Positions 43,872-52,691 are shown, counted from the stretch's first letter. The stretch is 64,000 bases of DNA from Isoalcanivorax indicus (GCF_003259185.1 NZ_QGMP01000001.1:62001-126000); one strand, 5' to 3'. Notes: generated by a model not told the origin, from the sequence alone. Translations and numbers: made by a program.

Positions 43872-46800
43872 ATGGATGTCAAGAACAAAGCCGGTGAATT
43901 GCTGAAACAGCAAGGTGAATCGTGGTTTGAGTCTGTCACCGGAAAGCATACCGGTATCGAAACCTTCACTTTTACGGTCGATGGTTTGTTGCTGGATGGC
44001 TATGCCACCGAGCTGGAAGAGGGTCTCAGTCAGGTATCTGCTTACAGGGTCTATTGCGCCGTCGCGGCGGGCAGTAACAGCGACGCCTTGTTGGGCAAAG
44101 CGGGACGACTCACACTGACCAGCCGCGATGCGCTAGGCCGGGATATTGTGGGTGTGGTGACTTGCATAGATCAGCAAGCTCTCTTGCCTGATGGCCGCGA
44201 GCAGTGGGTGTTTGATATGCACTCGGGTCTGATCCGGCTCTCTTTGCGCCAGCGCTGGCGCATTGTTCACCGGCAAAGCGTGGTGGAGATCGTTGAAAAC
44301 GTGTTTCGTGACCACGGCCTCGCCGTCGATAACCGCCTGACCCTCGATTATCCCGTCAAACCCTGGACCGCCCAGGTCGGCGAAAGCGATCTGGCCTTTG
44401 TGCAGCGCCTGCTGGCTCACGCGGATATCTGGTTCAGCAGCGAGTCTGATGAGCACGGTGAAGTGGTTGTTCTCGCCGACAGCTATCAGGGTGCCAGTCG
44501 GGCGCAACGAGCCGGGCTGACTGTGCGCGCCCAAAGCGGCGCAGTACGGGCTATCCAGGGTATGGAGAGTGTCGCATTGGACGGCGCTTTCCGCCGTGTC
44601 GGGCATGCGGATTTCTATCGTCAGCAACAACGAGAGAGCCTGCATCTCAGCGGTCCGGCGGGCGATGTCGGACCCGGCCAGTGGCTGCCCGTGGAAGGCC
44701 ACGGCAACTGTTTGATCATCCACAGCAAAACCACCCTGGCATTGCCCCGCGAGCACCAGGGCAACGACCCCCAGCCGCTGCGCTGGGAGGCGGAAGCCAT
44801 CGCCTTCAACCAGCCGTTTCTGCCACCCATCCCGGCCAAACCCGACATACCGCTGGTGTTTCCTGCCAGGGTGGAATCCACGGAGCCCTACGCGCAACTG
44901 ACCGGCAGTGGCCTGCGCAAGGCCCGCATTGCCTTTGATGAACAGCTCGCAGCGGCAGGCGAAGCCAGCCCGCCGCTGCGACAACTGCAACCCTTCGGCG
45001 GCCCACCTACCCACAACGGCCAGCCCACCGGCTGGGACTGGCCGCTGCGCGATGGCGCCGATATCCTGCTGACCTGTCTGAATGACGACCCGGACCAGCC
45101 ACTGATTCTGGGCTATGCGCCTTGCACCACCCAGCCTGGGCCAGTTGTTGGTGAAAACCGCCATCAGCACAAGCTGATGACCCCCGCAGGGCATCAACTG
45201 GCACTGGACGATAAACAACAGGCTGAAGCGATCACGCTGCACACTCCCGACGGCCGTTGTCTGCTCAAGCTCGACGCCCAGAGCGACAGTCCGATAGTGC
45301 AACTGGCCTGCGACCAGGGTGCGCTGACGATGCGGGCAGACCGGAACCACGACACTCGGGTCGGCCTGAACCACGCCACCTATGTGGGCGAGAGTCAGAT
45401 GACTCAGGTGGGCCAGGATGCCCGCATGACGACCGATCGGGGCGTGATCCATCACCAGGCCGCCACGGATATCACCTTGCGTGCCGCCCGGCAGGCCAGA
45501 CTCGCGTCAGGCCGCAATCTGGAGCTGCATAGCGGCGCCAATACGATGATGCGCATGGAAGGTCATGTCCGTCTCGAAGCCCGCAGTGGGATGATGATGC
45601 GTATTGGCGGCCAGCTGCATTTGCAGGCTGACGGTGCTATTGCTATCACCGGGACCGGCGGGGGCGATTTGACCATTCACCAGAATGGCGCCGGCTTCAG
45701 CATCAAGAAAGACGGCACCGTCCGTCTGTTCGGCAACACGGTCACAATCAAAGGCCAGCAAGGCGTGATGTTCAACGGCCAGATGCACTACAACCTGGGT
45801 CAGGGTGCCAAAGCTGACAGTCCAGTGCCAATCCAGCCCCTTGCTTTGACTGCTATTCCTGTGCTCAAGGCGCCTCCACCGGGGGGGCTCTGTTTGCATC
45901 ATTGCTGGAAAGATGGCGCCCCTGTGCCGGACATGCCCTATCAGATCTATCTGCCCGGCGGTGAAGTAAGACGTGGCCATCTCGATAGTGACGGCTGGGC
46001 TCAGGAGGAGGATCTGCCCACATTCCTGCCGCTCTCGGTACATTTTGGTGACGAGCCAGAGGAGCTTGACGAAGAAATCGAGAGTGTGCGCCAACAAATA
46101 GCGGCGGTGCTCGAGGCGATAATTGCCGAGAAGCGAGAAGAAACCGCTCGACTGGAAAAGGAAATGGCAGACGCCTCTTTACTCGGCAATGGCTGGCGTT
46201 ACTACACCGCCTATTTGAGCGGGGCTTGGGATGCTGCCACTGGCGCGGTGGAATTTGTGATTGACGTGCTGAGTTTTGCCGGTCGAGTGGCTCATTATGG
46301 TAGCCCCAGGCGGCGTCTCCAGACGACGTTGCAGAGCGCCTGGGAGGCCAGTCGTAATGCAGAAAGCAGTGAAAGTGGTTGGCGGGAACGCTTTCTGAGC
46401 AGTTATGGGGAGAACGAGAAAGATGCACTGGTTGAGGCACTGGGGTTTGATCCTGCGGCTATTTCCCGCGAAGACCTGGCGATGGCTTGGGAGATTACGG
46501 TTCTACTGACAACAGACAGTGACGTGCAGTCGCAGATCATGAGTTTCGTCGGTGAGTATTCGGGCGCGATGCACGGCACGGACTGGGCCTATGTCGGCGG
46601 CGCCGTGGTCTTTGAAATCATTCTTACCGTGGTGCTGATTGCGGTTACCGGGGGAGTGGGTGCCGCCGCCAGGGGTGCAGGCGAACTCCGCCATGCTCGC
46701 CATCTGGAAGCACTGTCGGAACCCGTCATGCGGCTGGGTGACCTGCTGCGTCGCAAACGGCTACAGGGCACGCAACGCAGCATGCGCGGTGGTGGCAACG

Positions 46801-47684
46801 TCGAACGTGTCAGCGATCTGCCTCCGGCGCCACGCATGGCGCATGGCTTCCCGCGCTTGCCCGCTCCGGAGAACCTGCGCGAAGCTGTGACCCGGCTGGG
46901 CTGGGTTCGCCAGCGACTGGTGCGCAAAGGCTATCAACCCAAGTACAGCGATACCGAGCTGCGGGCCATGGCAGCCAGCAACCGGATTGAATCGGAACGA
47001 TTCCATGTGCGGATCATGCCGAAGAGATTTGTTGATAGCGATGGTGTAAACCGTGGTGGCGCGCTGGGCCAATCACTGGAAACCCAAAGCGGCCGTGGGC
47101 CGAAGTACTGGTCCACCACCTTCGATCAGATCGAGGATGCCGATACGGATCCCCGCCTGCTGATGGCCAAGCTGGGTCTGGATCCGGTGACAGAACCCCA
47201 TGTGATGGTGATTATCGACACCCAGGCTGCACGATCAGTGGCGCCCACTCGTACGTTGGTGCCCACCTATGAGAAGTTGGGTGACTTTGCCAGCAGTGAG
47301 CTGCCGAGGCGCTTCCCTGCGGACCAGGTTCGGCAGATTATGACGCCTGAATTTCAGGCAGAGTATGCCAGGCATTATAGTGCGGCCAGGGCGTCGGGCG
47401 TTATGACTGATGGCGCAGATGTTGATGGATTCTCGAGATACCTACGCCGAGAAGTGGCTAATCCGGATCAGCGTCAACTATTAAGCAAGCGGTTTGAGAT
47501 GCAGAAAGAAATTGGCAATAACGATCATTATCTGGGTAATGGCCTGACCAGAAATCTGGTCGAAGGGGTCGATAACGAGTTCGGCGCGGTAGAGACGTTC
47601 AATTTTCAGGTTCGCGATGCGAATCTGAAGCAGTTTGGCGATGCCATCGATATTATTGACCTAATGGAGATAACCCCGCGATGA
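43872..47684 (+). CDS. Evolved VgrG with C-terminal toxin-like extension
   Basis: A 1270-residue protein. Residues about 1-600 are VgrG (FVQRLLAHADIWF, LQPFGGPPTHNGQPTG, FVQ/beta-helix, then a DUF2345-like end). Residues about 660-725 (LCLHHCWKDGAPVPDMPYQIYL) resemble the transthyretin-like adaptor seen in VgrG proteins that bind or carry effectors. A coiled coil follows (about 728-770), then a hydrophobic Gly/Ala stretch (about 914-935). The last ~250 residues have no family I recognise. They contain RIMPKRF, KYWSTTFDQIE and VPTYEKLGDFASSELPRRF. Base composition drops towards the 3' end, which suggests that the toxin tip was acquired by recombination. The stop overlaps the next gene by four bases. 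Confidence 0.88.
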   Translation: MDVKNKAGELLKQQGESWFESVTGKHTGIETFTFTVDGLLLDGYATELEEGLSQVSAYRVYCAVAAGSNSDALLGKAGRLTLTSRDALGRDIVGVVTCIDQQALLPDGREQWVFDMHSGLIRLSLRQRWRIVHRQSVVEIVENVFRDHGLAVDNRLTLDYPVKPWTAQVGESDLAFVQRLLAHADIWFSSESDEHGEVVVLADSYQGASRAQRAGLTVRAQSGAVRAIQGMESVALDGAFRRVGHADFYRQQQRESLHLSGPAGDVGPGQWLPVEGHGNCLIIHSKTTLALPREHQGNDPQPLRWEAEAIAFNQPFLPPIPAKPDIPLVFPARVESTEPYAQLTGSGLRKARIAFDEQLAAAGEASPPLRQLQPFGGPPTHNGQPTGWDWPLRDGADILLTCLNDDPDQPLILGYAPCTTQPGPVVGENRHQHKLMTPAGHQLALDDKQQAEAITLHTPDGRCLLKLDAQSDSPIVQLACDQGALTMRADRNHDTRVGLNHATYVGESQMTQVGQDARMTTDRGVIHHQAATDITLRAARQARLASGRNLELHSGANTMMRMEGHVRLEARSGMMMRIGGQLHLQADGAIAITGTGGGDLTIHQNGAGFSIKKDGTVRLFGNTVTIKGQQGVMFNGQMHYNLGQGAKADSPVPIQPLALTAIPVLKAPPPGGLCLHHCWKDGAPVPDMPYQIYLPGGEVRRGHLDSDGWAQEEDLPTFLPLSVHFGDEPEELDEEIESVRQQIAAVLEAIIAEKREETARLEKEMADASLLGNGWRYYTAYLSGAWDAATGAVEFVIDVLSFAGRVAHYGSPRRRLQTTLQSAWEASRNAESSESGWRERFLSSYGENEKDALVEALGFDPAAISREDLAMAWEITVLLTTDSDVQSQIMSFVGEYSGAMHGTDWAYVGGAVVFEIILTVVLIAVTGGVGAAARGAGELRHARHLEALSEPVMRLGDLLRRKRLQGTQRSMRGGGNVERVSDLPPAPRMAHGFPRLPAPENLREAVTRLGWVRQRLVRKGYQPKYSDTELRAMAASNRIESERFHVRIMPKRFVDSDGVNRGGALGQSLETQSGRGPKYWSTTFDQIEDADTDPRLLMAKLGLDPVTEPHVMVIIDTQAARSVAPTRTLVPTYEKLGDFASSELPRRFPADQVRQIMTPEFQAEYARHYSAARASGVMTDGADVDGFSRYLRREVANPDQRQLLSKRFEMQKEIGNNDHYLGNGLTRNLVEGVDNEFGAVETFNFQVRDANLKQFGDAIDIIDLMEITPR

Positions 47685-48217
47685 ATATAAAGAAATTTCT
47701 TCCGCCACTTCCAGAGATTGACCATCATAGCCGATTGCCGAACGGCATGGATGAAATTGGAGCATTGCGTGACTCTGAAACGACGCAGCAATATTTTCTA
47801 TATAAGTACAGAAAAAACCTGATAGTTTTCCGGTACAGGATTGGTAGCTACAAAGGAGCAGAGGAGTATATTCAAGCGCAAATCGATCTGCCTCTCGGCT
47901 TTCTTGATTGGTTTCCGACGGAGCTGATCGATTACCGAAAGCCGCCTTCGGAAGGTGGTGCAACGGAGTTTCATATGACCCCGGGGGACAAGGTGGTGGA
48001 AGGCGAGACCCTCTGTATTATCCGCGAAATGGGCGACCGCAATTGGCCTGCCAGTGGGCCACCGCCGGGGTATGCGGTGGAAAACGCCAGTCGCCAAACA
48101 CATATGGGTTTTGATGATTCTCAAACGATGAGTTTCTCCGAACATTTTCTGTTCGAGGGCGGTTTCCTGGATCTGATACGCAGACTGGGTGCGCAGTACA
48201 AGGCCGGCCTGCTTTGA
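47681..48217 (+). CDS. Candidate immunity protein for the evolved VgrG
   Basis: A 178-residue cytosolic-looking protein with no signal peptide and no recognised family. It begins in an ATGA overlap with the toxin-bearing vgrG, the usual place for an immunity gene. The first ~140 bases are about 40% GC by hand count, far below the neighbours, and use rare codons such as ATA and AGA. The same low GC is seen in the preceding toxin end, so both were probably acquired together. Function is inferred from context alone. Confidence 0.65.
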   Translation: MNIKKFLPPLPEIDHHSRLPNGMDEIGALRDSETTQQYFLYKYRKNLIVFRYRIGSYKGAEEYIQAQIDLPLGFLDWFPTELIDYRKPPSEGGATEFHMTPGDKVVEGETLCIIREMGDRNWPASGPPPGYAVENASRQTHMGFDDSQTMSFSEHFLFEGGFLDLIRRLGAQYKAGLL

Positions 48218-48251
48218 CCGGTCAGGCCTTGCGATGTTGACCCATGATCGC

Positions 48252-48271
48252 GCGGGGGCTCAATCCCCCGC
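48252..48271. terminator. Hairpin at the T6SS/sulP junction
   Basis: GCGGGGG (48252-48258) pairs with CCCCCGC (48265-48271) around six bases. The stem lies over the stop codon of the convergent sulP gene. With no T-tract it is only a candidate bidirectional stop. Confidence 0.45.
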
Positions 48272-49972
48272 CAACACCACCTCTGCCTCAAACGCCGACA
48301 TAAACACCTTCCCGGTCAGCTGCTCCAGCAGACTCGAGCGCTGCAGCCGGTCCAGTACCGGGCCTTTCACCTCGGCGAAGTGAAGTTGCAAATCCCGTTG
48401 CCGCAGATTGCTGTTCAGGCTGTGCAGCATATCCAGCGCGGTGCTGTCCACGCGGCTGACGGAGGACATGATCAGCACCAGATGCTGTGCCTCGGGTTGG
48501 CGATCCAGTTCTGCCAGCACGCGATCTTCCACGGCGCGTACGTTGCCGAAGAACAGGCTTTCGTCGATGCGCAGGAACAGTACGGATTGATGTGTCTGGG
48601 TCTCGTAACGCTTCACGTTGCGGAAATGTTCGGTGCCGGGCATGCGGCCGACCACCGCGATATGGGGGCGGCTGGCGCGCCAGATCAGGGTGGCCAGGGA
48701 CAGGCCGATACCGATGCTGATGCCGGCTTCGACGCCGAACAGCACTACGCCGGCGAAGGTGCCGAGCAGGGCGACGGCGTCGGTCCGATCGTAGCGCCAG
48801 GCGTGGCGCAGGGTGCGCAGGTCGATCAGCCCGCCTGCGGCGACAATGATGGTGGCGGCCAGTACGGTCAGGGGCAACGCGCTGAACAGTCCGGTGAATC
48901 CGAGCAAGACCAGTGCCATCAAGGCGGCCGCAAACAACCCTGCCACCGGGGTCCGGGCGCCGCCTTCGGCGTTGACGACGGTGCGCGCAAAACTGCCGGT
49001 CACCGGAAAGCCACTGTTGAACGCGCTGGCGATGTTGGCGGCGCCGAGGCCGCGCAGTTCGGCGTCCGGGTTCAGGCGGTGGCCGCTGCGGGCGGCCATG
49101 GCCTGGCCAATGGAAACGCTTTCGACAAAGCCGACCAGGCCGATGATCAGCGCGGGCAGCAGCAGCGCCTGAACCAACGGCCAGTCGCCGCGAGGCAGGA
49201 TCAGGGGCGGCAGGCCGGCGGGCAGGGCGCCGACCACGGCGAGTGCGTCGTGCCAGCCTTGCAGGTGTACAAGCAGAATCGACAGTATCACCACCAGCAT
49301 CGGCGTCAGGCGGCTGATCAGGGCGGCGCGCACAACGGGCAGCCCCAGACGCACCAGCAGCCGGGCCAGAAAAAGTCGCGACAGCAGTAACAGGATCAAG
49401 GCGGCGATCCCGAGCAATGCAGTCAGCGGCAACAGGCCATCGGCCTGGCGCAGCAGGGCGAGGAGCAGTGTGATGGCGGTATCGCCTTGCGCGTCGATCC
49501 CCAGCAGCGGGCGCAACTGGCCAATGATGATGAGCACGGCGGCGCCGGAGATAAAACCGCTGATCACCGGGTGGCTGAGCAGTTGTGCCAGCACGCCCAG
49601 GCGCAGCAGCCCGAACACGAACAACATGATGCCGGACAGCAAGGCCAGCAGTGCCGCAGCGGCCACATACTCCGGGCTGCCGGGTGTGGCCAGCGGCGCC
49701 AGCGTGGTCGCTGTCATCAGCGCCAGCACGGCCACGGGGCCCACCGACAGCACGCGACTGGAGCCGAACATGGCGTAAGCCACCAGCGGCAGCAGGCTGG
49801 CATACAGACCAACATGAGGGGGCAGCCCGGCGAGCACCGCATAGGCCAGCCCCTGGGGCACCAGCAACAGCGTGGCGACCAGCGCGGCGGTCAGGTCACC
49901 GCCCAGGTCCTGGCGGCGATACTGTTTCGCCCAGTCCGGGGTCAGGCGTGCGAGGTGCCGGGGCAGTTTCAC
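48260..49972 (-). CDS. SulP-family anion transporter with STAS domain
   Basis: A 570-residue inner-membrane transporter. It has the SulP N-terminus DLTAALVATLLLVPQGLAYAVLAGLPPHVGLYASLLP, about a dozen membrane segments, the conserved NSGFPVTGSFARTVVNAEGGARTP region and a cytosolic C-terminal STAS domain (about 440-560, with VLIMSSVSRVDSTALDML). It starts at GTG 49972, one base after the stop of the pmpB-like gene. The operon context with a BigR-like regulator suggests transport of sulfate or another sulfur oxyanion produced by sulfide oxidation (inference). Confidence 0.92.
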   Translation of the reverse strand: MKLPRHLARLTPDWAKQYRRQDLGGDLTAALVATLLLVPQGLAYAVLAGLPPHVGLYASLLPLVAYAMFGSSRVLSVGPVAVLALMTATTLAPLATPGSPEYVAAAALLALLSGIMLFVFGLLRLGVLAQLLSHPVISGFISGAAVLIIIGQLRPLLGIDAQGDTAITLLLALLRQADGLLPLTALLGIAALILLLLSRLFLARLLVRLGLPVVRAALISRLTPMLVVILSILLVHLQGWHDALAVVGALPAGLPPLILPRGDWPLVQALLLPALIIGLVGFVESVSIGQAMAARSGHRLNPDAELRGLGAANIASAFNSGFPVTGSFARTVVNAEGGARTPVAGLFAAALMALVLLGFTGLFSALPLTVLAATIIVAAGGLIDLRTLRHAWRYDRTDAVALLGTFAGVVLFGVEAGISIGIGLSLATLIWRASRPHIAVVGRMPGTEHFRNVKRYETQTHQSVLFLRIDESLFFGNVRAVEDRVLAELDRQPEAQHLVLIMSSVSRVDSTALDMLHSLNSNLRQRDLQLHFAEVKGPVLDRLQRSSLLEQLTGKVFMSAFEAEVVLAGD

Positions 49973-49973
49973 G

Positions 49974-50402
49974 TTATCGGCTCGCGCTGCGGCGTTCCAT
50001 CAGTTCGAACGCGGCCATGCCGGCCAGCATGGCGACAACGAACACCATGGCCTTGGCCTCCAGGGCGCCGAATGCCACCAGTGCCGGTCCCGGGCAGAAG
50101 CCCGCCAGGCCCCAGCCGACACCAAAGCCCAGGCTGCCGAACACCAGTCGGCGATCAATGTCGCGCTTGGTGGGCAGGCGCATGGGTTCACCCAGCACCG
50201 AGACCTTGCGTTGCCCGGCGAGCCGGAACGCGATCAGCCCCACGGCGATGGCGCCCCCCATGACCAGTGCCAGGGACGGGTCCCAGGCACCGGCCAGATC
50301 CAGAAACGCCAGGACCTTCGCCGGGTTGGCCATGCCCGCGACCAGCAAACCGATACCGAACAGCAAACCGATCAGGAATGACGAGAGTGTGACGCGTTGC
50401 AT
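49974..50402 (-). CDS. YeeE/YedE-type membrane protein, PmpB-like (DUF6691)
   Basis: A 142-residue protein with four predicted membrane helices. It shows the family segments FGIGLLVAGMANPAKVLAFLDL and WGLAGFCPGPALVAFG. Two such half-size proteins together correspond to one YeeE, a transporter of sulfur compounds such as thiosulfate. The Cys in GFCPGPA is in the conserved position. It follows the PmpA-like gene after three bases and precedes sulP by one base. Confidence 0.88.
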   Translation of the reverse strand: MQRVTLSSFLIGLLFGIGLLVAGMANPAKVLAFLDLAGAWDPSLALVMGGAIAVGLIAFRLAGQRKVSVLGEPMRLPTKRDIDRRLVFGSLGFGVGWGLAGFCPGPALVAFGALEAKAMVFVVAMLAGMAAFELMERRSASR

Positions 50403-50405
50403 GGC

Positions 50406-50840
50406 TCAGCCTCCCAGCAGATGGCGCATGACAAAGACGGTGGCGAAACCGGTCCCCATAAAGGCCAGTGTGGCGACCAGCGAGCGGGGTGACAGGCGCG
50501 ACAGGCCGCAGACCCCGTGACCACTGGTGCACCCTGCGCCATAGCGGGTGCTGACGCCGACCAGCAACCCGGCGATGATCAGCAGCGGGTAGTCGGCATC
50601 AATCTGCAGGGGCGGCAGGTCCCCGGCCAGCATCCATGCGGTGGGCGCCAGTACCAGCCCCAGCACAAAAGCGGCGCGCCAGCCGATGTCGCCACGTTGC
50701 GGTGCCAGCAGCCCGCCTGTGATCCCGGAGATGCCGGTAATGCGGCCATTGAGCAGAATCATGGCGGCCGCAGCCAGGCCGATGAGTGCCCCACCCAACA
50801 GGGCGCTCCAGGGCGTAAAGGCGGCCCAGTCAATAGTCAT
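50406..50840 (-). CDS. YeeE/YedE-type membrane protein, PmpA-like
   Basis: A 144-residue membrane protein with the conserved Cys motif GAGCTSGHGVCGLSRLSPRS used by YeeE-type proteins to relay sulfur compounds, and NGRITGISGITGG. ATG 50840 has AGGAGG seven bases upstream and overlaps the regulator stop (ATGA). It pairs with the DUF6691 gene downstream as the two halves of one sulfur transporter. The start upstream at 51053 in the same frame is rejected because it runs through the regulator. Confidence 0.9.
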   Translation of the reverse strand: MTIDWAAFTPWSALLGGALIGLAAAAMILLNGRITGISGITGGLLAPQRGDIGWRAAFVLGLVLAPTAWMLAGDLPPLQIDADYPLLIIAGLLVGVSTRYGAGCTSGHGVCGLSRLSPRSLVATLAFMGTGFATVFVMRHLLGG

Positions 50841-51157
50841 GCGTCCTCCTCGCAAAACAGTTCGTACAGGGTCTGTAATAACTGCAATACCCGCGGCTCG
50901 GCAATGCGGTAGAACACCTTCTTGCCTTCCCGCCGTGTGGCCACCAGGCCTTCGCGGCGCAACACGCCCAGTTGCTGGGACAGGCTGGGCTGGTAAATGC
51001 CCAGGCGATCCTCCAGGTCGCTGACACACAGCTCTTCCTGGCTCAACTGGCATAACAACAGCAAACGGTCCTGGTGCGCCAGTGAGCGCAACATCTGCGT
51101 GGCGCCGTCAGCGGCCTGGCGCATGGCCTCAATGCTCAGTTCCGAGGTGTCCGGCAT
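50837..51157 (-). CDS. bigR: ArsR-family regulator, BigR/SqrR-like
   Basis: A 106-residue winged-helix repressor. The recognition region is LGIYQPSLSQQLGVLRREGLV. Cysteines lie at C36, C44 and C102; C102 in LYELFC is in the position of the C-terminal redox Cys of BigR-type sensors, which release DNA when the Cys pair is linked by sulfide or persulfide. The operon downstream (pmpA-pmpB-sulP) and the divergent persulfide-dioxygenase-like gene are the usual BigR regulon. Which N-terminal Cys partners C102 cannot be decided here. Confidence 0.85.
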   Translation of the reverse strand: MPDTSELSIEAMRQAADGATQMLRSLAHQDRLLLLCQLSQEELCVSDLEDRLGIYQPSLSQQLGVLRREGLVATRREGKKVFYRIAEPRVLQLLQTLYELFCEEDA

Positions 51158-51188
51158 GGACGGCTCCCTCTATCGGTTGGATCGAATC

Positions 51189-51224
51189 ATTATATTGAAA
51201 TACAATATATCTGCAAGTATATTG
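51189..51224. promoter_or_regulatory. Divergent promoters overlapping the BigR-type operator
   Basis: The palindrome TATATTG-AAATA-CAATATA lies at 51191-51209, and a further TATATTG half-site at 51218-51224. Rightward, TTGAAA (51195-51200) - 17 bp - TATATT (51218-51223) would serve the metallo-hydrolase. Leftward, TTGCAG (51216 to 51211) - 16 bp - TATAAT (51194 to 51189) would serve bigR. A repressor bound to the palindrome would block both. Confidence 0.75.
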
Positions 51225-51265
51225 TATTCAGATACCTCATCCGGCCATTCATGACAGGAGGCCTC

Positions 51266-52168
51266 ATGGCAGCACAGACGCCAACACAGACAAGCGCCCC
51301 GGCAACGGCTCGCCCGCAGGTGAAGCCCTTTCTGGACCGCGACACGGAAACCTGGAGCTACGTGGTCTATGACCAGCGCGGCGGCCACGCTGCCATCATC
51401 GACCCGGTACTGGATTTCGACAACAAGTCCGGCCGCACTCACACGGCAGGCGCCCGGCGTCTGGCGGATTTCGTGCGCCAGGAAGCGCTGACGGTGGACT
51501 GGATTCTGGAGACGCATGCCCATGCGGACCACCTGTCGGCGGCGCCCTTCGTGCGCGAGCAGGTGGGTGGCAAGATCGCGATTGGTGAAAAGATCCGTGA
51601 CGTGCAGAAGATCTTCCGTGAAGTCTTCAATCTGGAAAAGCAGTTTCTCTGTGATGGCAGCCACTTCGACCATCTGTTCGCTGAAAACGAAACCTTCCGG
51701 ATCGGCGAGCTGGAGGGGCGGGTGATCTACACGCCCGGTCACACCCCGGCGGACATGTCCTGGTTGATTGGCGATGCGCTGTTTGTGGGGGACACCCTGT
51801 TCCTGCCGGATGTCGGCACGGCGCGGTGCGATTTCCCCGGCGGCGACGCGGCCACGCTGTACCGTTCGGTGCACAAGCTGCTGGCGCTGCCGGACGACAC
51901 GCGCATGTTCATGTGCCACGACTATCCGCCGACTGACCGTGAACACCGCTGCGAGACCACGGTGGGTGAGCAGAAGCGCAGCAATATCCATGTGCGTGAA
52001 GGCATCAGCGAAGCGGAGTTTGTGGTCATGCGCGAGCAGCGCGATGCCACACTGGAGATGCCGCGCCTGATTCTGCCGTCGATCCAGGTCAATATCCGGG
52101 CCGGACAAATGCCGCCCGCCGAGGACAATGGTGTGGTCTACCTGAAGGTGCCAGTGAACCGGCTGTGA
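51266..52168 (+). CDS. Metallo-beta-lactamase-fold persulfide dioxygenase-like protein
   Basis: A 300-residue hydrolase-fold protein of the Blh/ETHE1-like group. It shows THAHADHLS (H84, H86, D88, H89), the second-sphere TPGHTPADMS and HDYPP near the C-terminus. In BigR cassettes these enzymes oxidise glutathione persulfide. There is no rhodanese fusion. ATG 51266 follows ACAGGAGG. It is divergent from the regulator and should be derepressed under sulfide (inference). Confidence 0.88.
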   Translation: MAAQTPTQTSAPATARPQVKPFLDRDTETWSYVVYDQRGGHAAIIDPVLDFDNKSGRTHTAGARRLADFVRQEALTVDWILETHAHADHLSAAPFVREQVGGKIAIGEKIRDVQKIFREVFNLEKQFLCDGSHFDHLFAENETFRIGELEGRVIYTPGHTPADMSWLIGDALFVGDTLFLPDVGTARCDFPGGDAATLYRSVHKLLALPDDTRMFMCHDYPPTDREHRCETTVGEQKRSNIHVREGISEAEFVVMREQRDATLEMPRLILPSIQVNIRAGQMPPAEDNGVVYLKVPVNRL

Positions 52169-52238
52169 CCCATGCGGTTGCAGCCCCCCGGGTCATCCTG
52201 TGTAACATGCGGTGCAAACCCGCCGCGCAGGATGGCCT

Positions 52239-52691
52239 ATGCCCCGCTCTGTTGCCCGTGCCCTGCAGCGTGCACTGCTGCTGGTCCTGACCGCCGCTGT
52301 GCTGCTGCTTTTCTATCTCTGGTTCACCTTGCTGAGCCCCTTCGGCTATAACCCGCCTCCGGACCTGCCTGCGATTGATGCGCAGCACCCGCACGAGGTG
52401 TTTGCCTACGGCACACTGACACGCCCCTGGGTGCGGCGCCTGGTCATGGGGCGCGCTGGGGAGGCGCGCCCGGCGGCGCTGCCCGGCTATCGGCGCGAAG
52501 GGCTGGATATCCTGCCTGACCTGTCGGCCTCTACGGACGGCGTGGTGGTGGAGGTCGATGCCCGCGAACTGGCCCGGCTGGATCGTTACGAACGGCTGGG
52601 TATCCGCTATGAGCGAGTGAGGAAGACGCTGGAAGATGGCAGTGATGCCTGGGTTTACCAGCGCATCACCGGCGGGGAGGTGTCGCCCTGA
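52239..52691 (+). CDS. Membrane-anchored gamma-glutamylcyclotransferase-fold protein
   Basis: A 150-residue protein with an N-terminal membrane helix (about 10-32, ALLLVLTAAVLLLFYLWF) and an AIG2-like domain signature VFAYGTLTRP with LARLDRYERLG as the second motif. The domain is likely periplasmic if the helix acts as an uncleaved signal anchor. AGGA precedes ATG 52239. It is a second, divergent member of the fold found after recD. Substrate unknown. Confidence 0.78.
   Translation: MPRSVARALQRALLLVLTAAVLLLFYLWFTLLSPFGYNPPPDLPAIDAQHPHEVFAYGTLTRPWVRRLVMGRAGEARPAALPGYRREGLDILPDLSASTDGVVVEVDARELARLDRYERLGIRYERVRKTLEDGSDAWVYQRITGGEVSP

Noticed and set aside
46980-47300. ADP-ribosyltransferase assignment for the VgrG toxin tip
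   Set aside because: An Arg strand and an STT segment are present, but no convincing catalytic E-x-E follows at the expected place, so no function is claimed.
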